Shown here piece after piece: positions 7,479 to 8,402 of a DNA stretch of 8,402 bases. The DNA is from Phycisphaerae bacterium (GTDB taxonomy: Bacteria; Planctomycetota; Phycisphaerae; SM23-33). The stretch is taken from NCBI GenBank assembly GCA_030628445.1, contig DAOVQV010000046.1, positions 1 to 8,402 on the forward strand. The letters run 5' to 3'. The position numbers and the translations under genes were made by a program. Numbering within the stretch: the stretch's first letter is position 1; every line of letters starts with the position of its first letter. A model generated the notes under the pieces. It was given only the letters and a program-made list of their open reading frames with translations. It was not told the origin of the DNA and did not search any database.

Positions 7479-8402
7479 CTACGCCGCCTCTGCGCCGTCC
7501 TGGGCGCGGAGAACCGCCATCATCGCAGCGAGATTCTCCCCAGGGACATCCGGCGGGACGCTGTGCGACGGCGAGAACACGTACCCGCCGTCGCGGCCCA
7601 GCTCGATAAGCCGCTGCGTCGCCTGGCGGACATCCTCTACAGTCCCGAACGGAAGTGTCTTCTGGATGCTCATCCCGCCGTGGAACGCCAACCGGCCGTG
7701 GTATCGCTTCTTCAGGGCGAAGACGTCCATCACCTCCGGCTGGAACGGGTTGAACAGGTTCAGACCGATCTCGATCAGGTCGTCGAACAGTTCGGAAACG
7801 GCCCCGCAGGAATGCAGGCAGACGTACTTACCGGCCTGGCGGACGGGCGCAAAGAGCTTCGCCAGGCGCGGCTTGATGAAGTGTCGCCAGTGCTCGGGCC
7901 CCATTATCAATCCCGTCTGCATCCCGTAATCGTCGCCGAAATAGACCGCGTCGACACCGCAGGCGATAGCGCGATGGACCTGCGCCAGGTCGTGGGCGAC
8001 GATGGCGTCGAGCAACTGCTCGACGAACTGGGGCCGCTCGATCATGTCCATCAGCAGCGCGGGCATCCCGCGCATGGACCACGCCCGCTCGTACAGCGCG
8101 AAGCCGAGCTTGTATCTGCTGAAAAGCTCGCCGTGCGCCGCGACGGCCTCGGCGGTCCCGGCGTACCACGAATCGTCGCCAGAGTCAGGCCAGTCGTACC
8201 GGGCCAGATCCTCCGGCTCCCTCAGCGGCCAGTCGACCGGCGTCCCGATGTCCTTATCCACTGTCCGGTCCCACGTGACACCGTAGATGTCACGGACGTG
8301 GTTTTCATCGATTTGCTCGAACAGCTTTACCCGCGGTCCGCAATCCAGGAAATGCGTCCCGACAAAGTCTGTCAAATCGTCGACCTTCAGATATGCCCGG
8401 CA
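7479..8402 (-). CDS. URO-D/MtaA-type family protein, likely methyltransferase-like (5' partial)
   Basis: The frame is open to the right edge, where nine further codons precede a TTG at 8375, so the true start is outside the window. Residues are numbered from that TTG. The protein has the TIM-barrel pattern of the uroporphyrinogen decarboxylase superfamily: FGDDYGMQTGLIMGPEHW (146-163), a C-terminal LHSCGAVSELFDDLIEIG (187-204), LNLFNPFQPEVMD (205-217), then GGMSIQKTLPFGTVEDVR (233-250) and SPSHSVPPDVPGENL (268-282). His188-x-Cys190 matches part of the His-x-Cys...Cys zinc site of MtaA/CmuA-type methyltransferases, but no third ligand Cys is visible at the far end. The visible part shows no feature that singles out true HemE, whose N-terminal substrate motif would in any case lie near or beyond the cut. 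Such proteins are often corrinoid-dependent methyltransferases or enzymes of unknown demethylation roles. No corrinoid protein gene is visible. The substrate is unknown. Confidence 0.85.
   Translation of the reverse strand, partial: CRAYLKVDDLTDFVGTHFLDCGPRVKLFEQIDENHVRDIYGVTWDRTVDKDIGTPVDWPLREPEDLARYDWPDSGDDSWYAGTAEAVAAHGELFSRYKLGFALYERAWSMRGMPALLMDMIERPQFVEQLLDAIVAHDLAQVHRAIACGVDAVYFGDDYGMQTGLIMGPEHWRHFIKPRLAKLFAPVRQAGKYVCLHSCGAVSELFDDLIEIGLNLFNPFQPEVMDVFALKKRYHGRLAFHGGMSIQKTLPFGTVEDVRQATQRLIELGRDGGYVFSPSHSVPPDVPGENLAAMMAVLRAQDGAEAA

Noticed and set aside
6670..7929. Open frame of 419 codons on the plus strand across the exporter and URO-D-like genes
   Set aside because: It is a shadow of two recognisable minus-strand genes. 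Its product is rich in Pro, Arg and Gln without domain motifs, and it crosses their gap by chance.
7479..8402. Reading the URO-D-like gene as hemE of haem synthesis
   Set aside because: The His-x-Cys site and the C-terminal motifs fit the methyltransferase-like subfamilies better. The HemE N-terminal motif cannot be checked because of the cut.
1..8402. Search for CRISPR repeats, tRNA or rRNA genes, transposases and phage or defence genes
   Set aside because: Nothing on either strand supports any of these. The recognisable genes are metabolic, repair and transport genes.

Overview
The window is GC-rich, densely coding bacterial chromosome with five protein genes, two of them cut by the window edges. 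I see no RNA gene, CRISPR array, insertion sequence, phage gene or attachment site. The protein types (a very long indolepyruvate-oxidoreductase fusion, a GH94 disaccharide phosphorylase and a methyltransferase-type URO-D protein) suggest an anaerobic or facultative heterotroph. A planctomycete-like or related lineage known mainly from metagenomes would fit, but this is a guess from gene content and no marker here proves taxonomy.

Layout. Plus strand: bases 2-3250 hold the 3' part of a giant fused 2-oxoacid (indolepyruvate-type) oxidoreductase. Its C-terminus carries a complete glutamate-synthase-small-subunit-like (GltD-like) Fe-S/FAD/NAD(P) module. The endonuclease III gene nth (3234-3950) starts inside the 3' end of the fusion gene or 40 bases after it. 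A 219-base non-coding gap (3951-4169) holds a weak candidate promoter and a ribosome binding site. It is followed by a GH94 phosphorylase gene (4170-6470). Minus strand: a YddG-like DMT-family exporter (7434-6490) converges on the GH94 gene, with 19 bases between the stop codons. It lies 44 bases downstream of a URO-D/MtaA-type gene (8402-7479) that runs off the right edge.

How the parts fit. The oxidoreductase would decarboxylate an aryl-pyruvate, the transamination product of an aromatic amino acid, to an aryl-acetyl-CoA. Its fused module suggests that the electrons go through Fe-S clusters and FAD directly to NAD(P)+ rather than only to free ferredoxin. The YddG-like exporter is related to exporters of aromatic amino acids, so a loose aromatic-amino-acid theme is possible, but the two genes are on opposite strands and about 3 kb apart. 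nth, GH94 and the URO-D protein have no evident functional link to that theme.

The most notable item is the oxidoreductase-GltD fusion. The rest reads as ordinary chromosome. I did not find a defence system, a mobile element or another clearly new multi-gene system.
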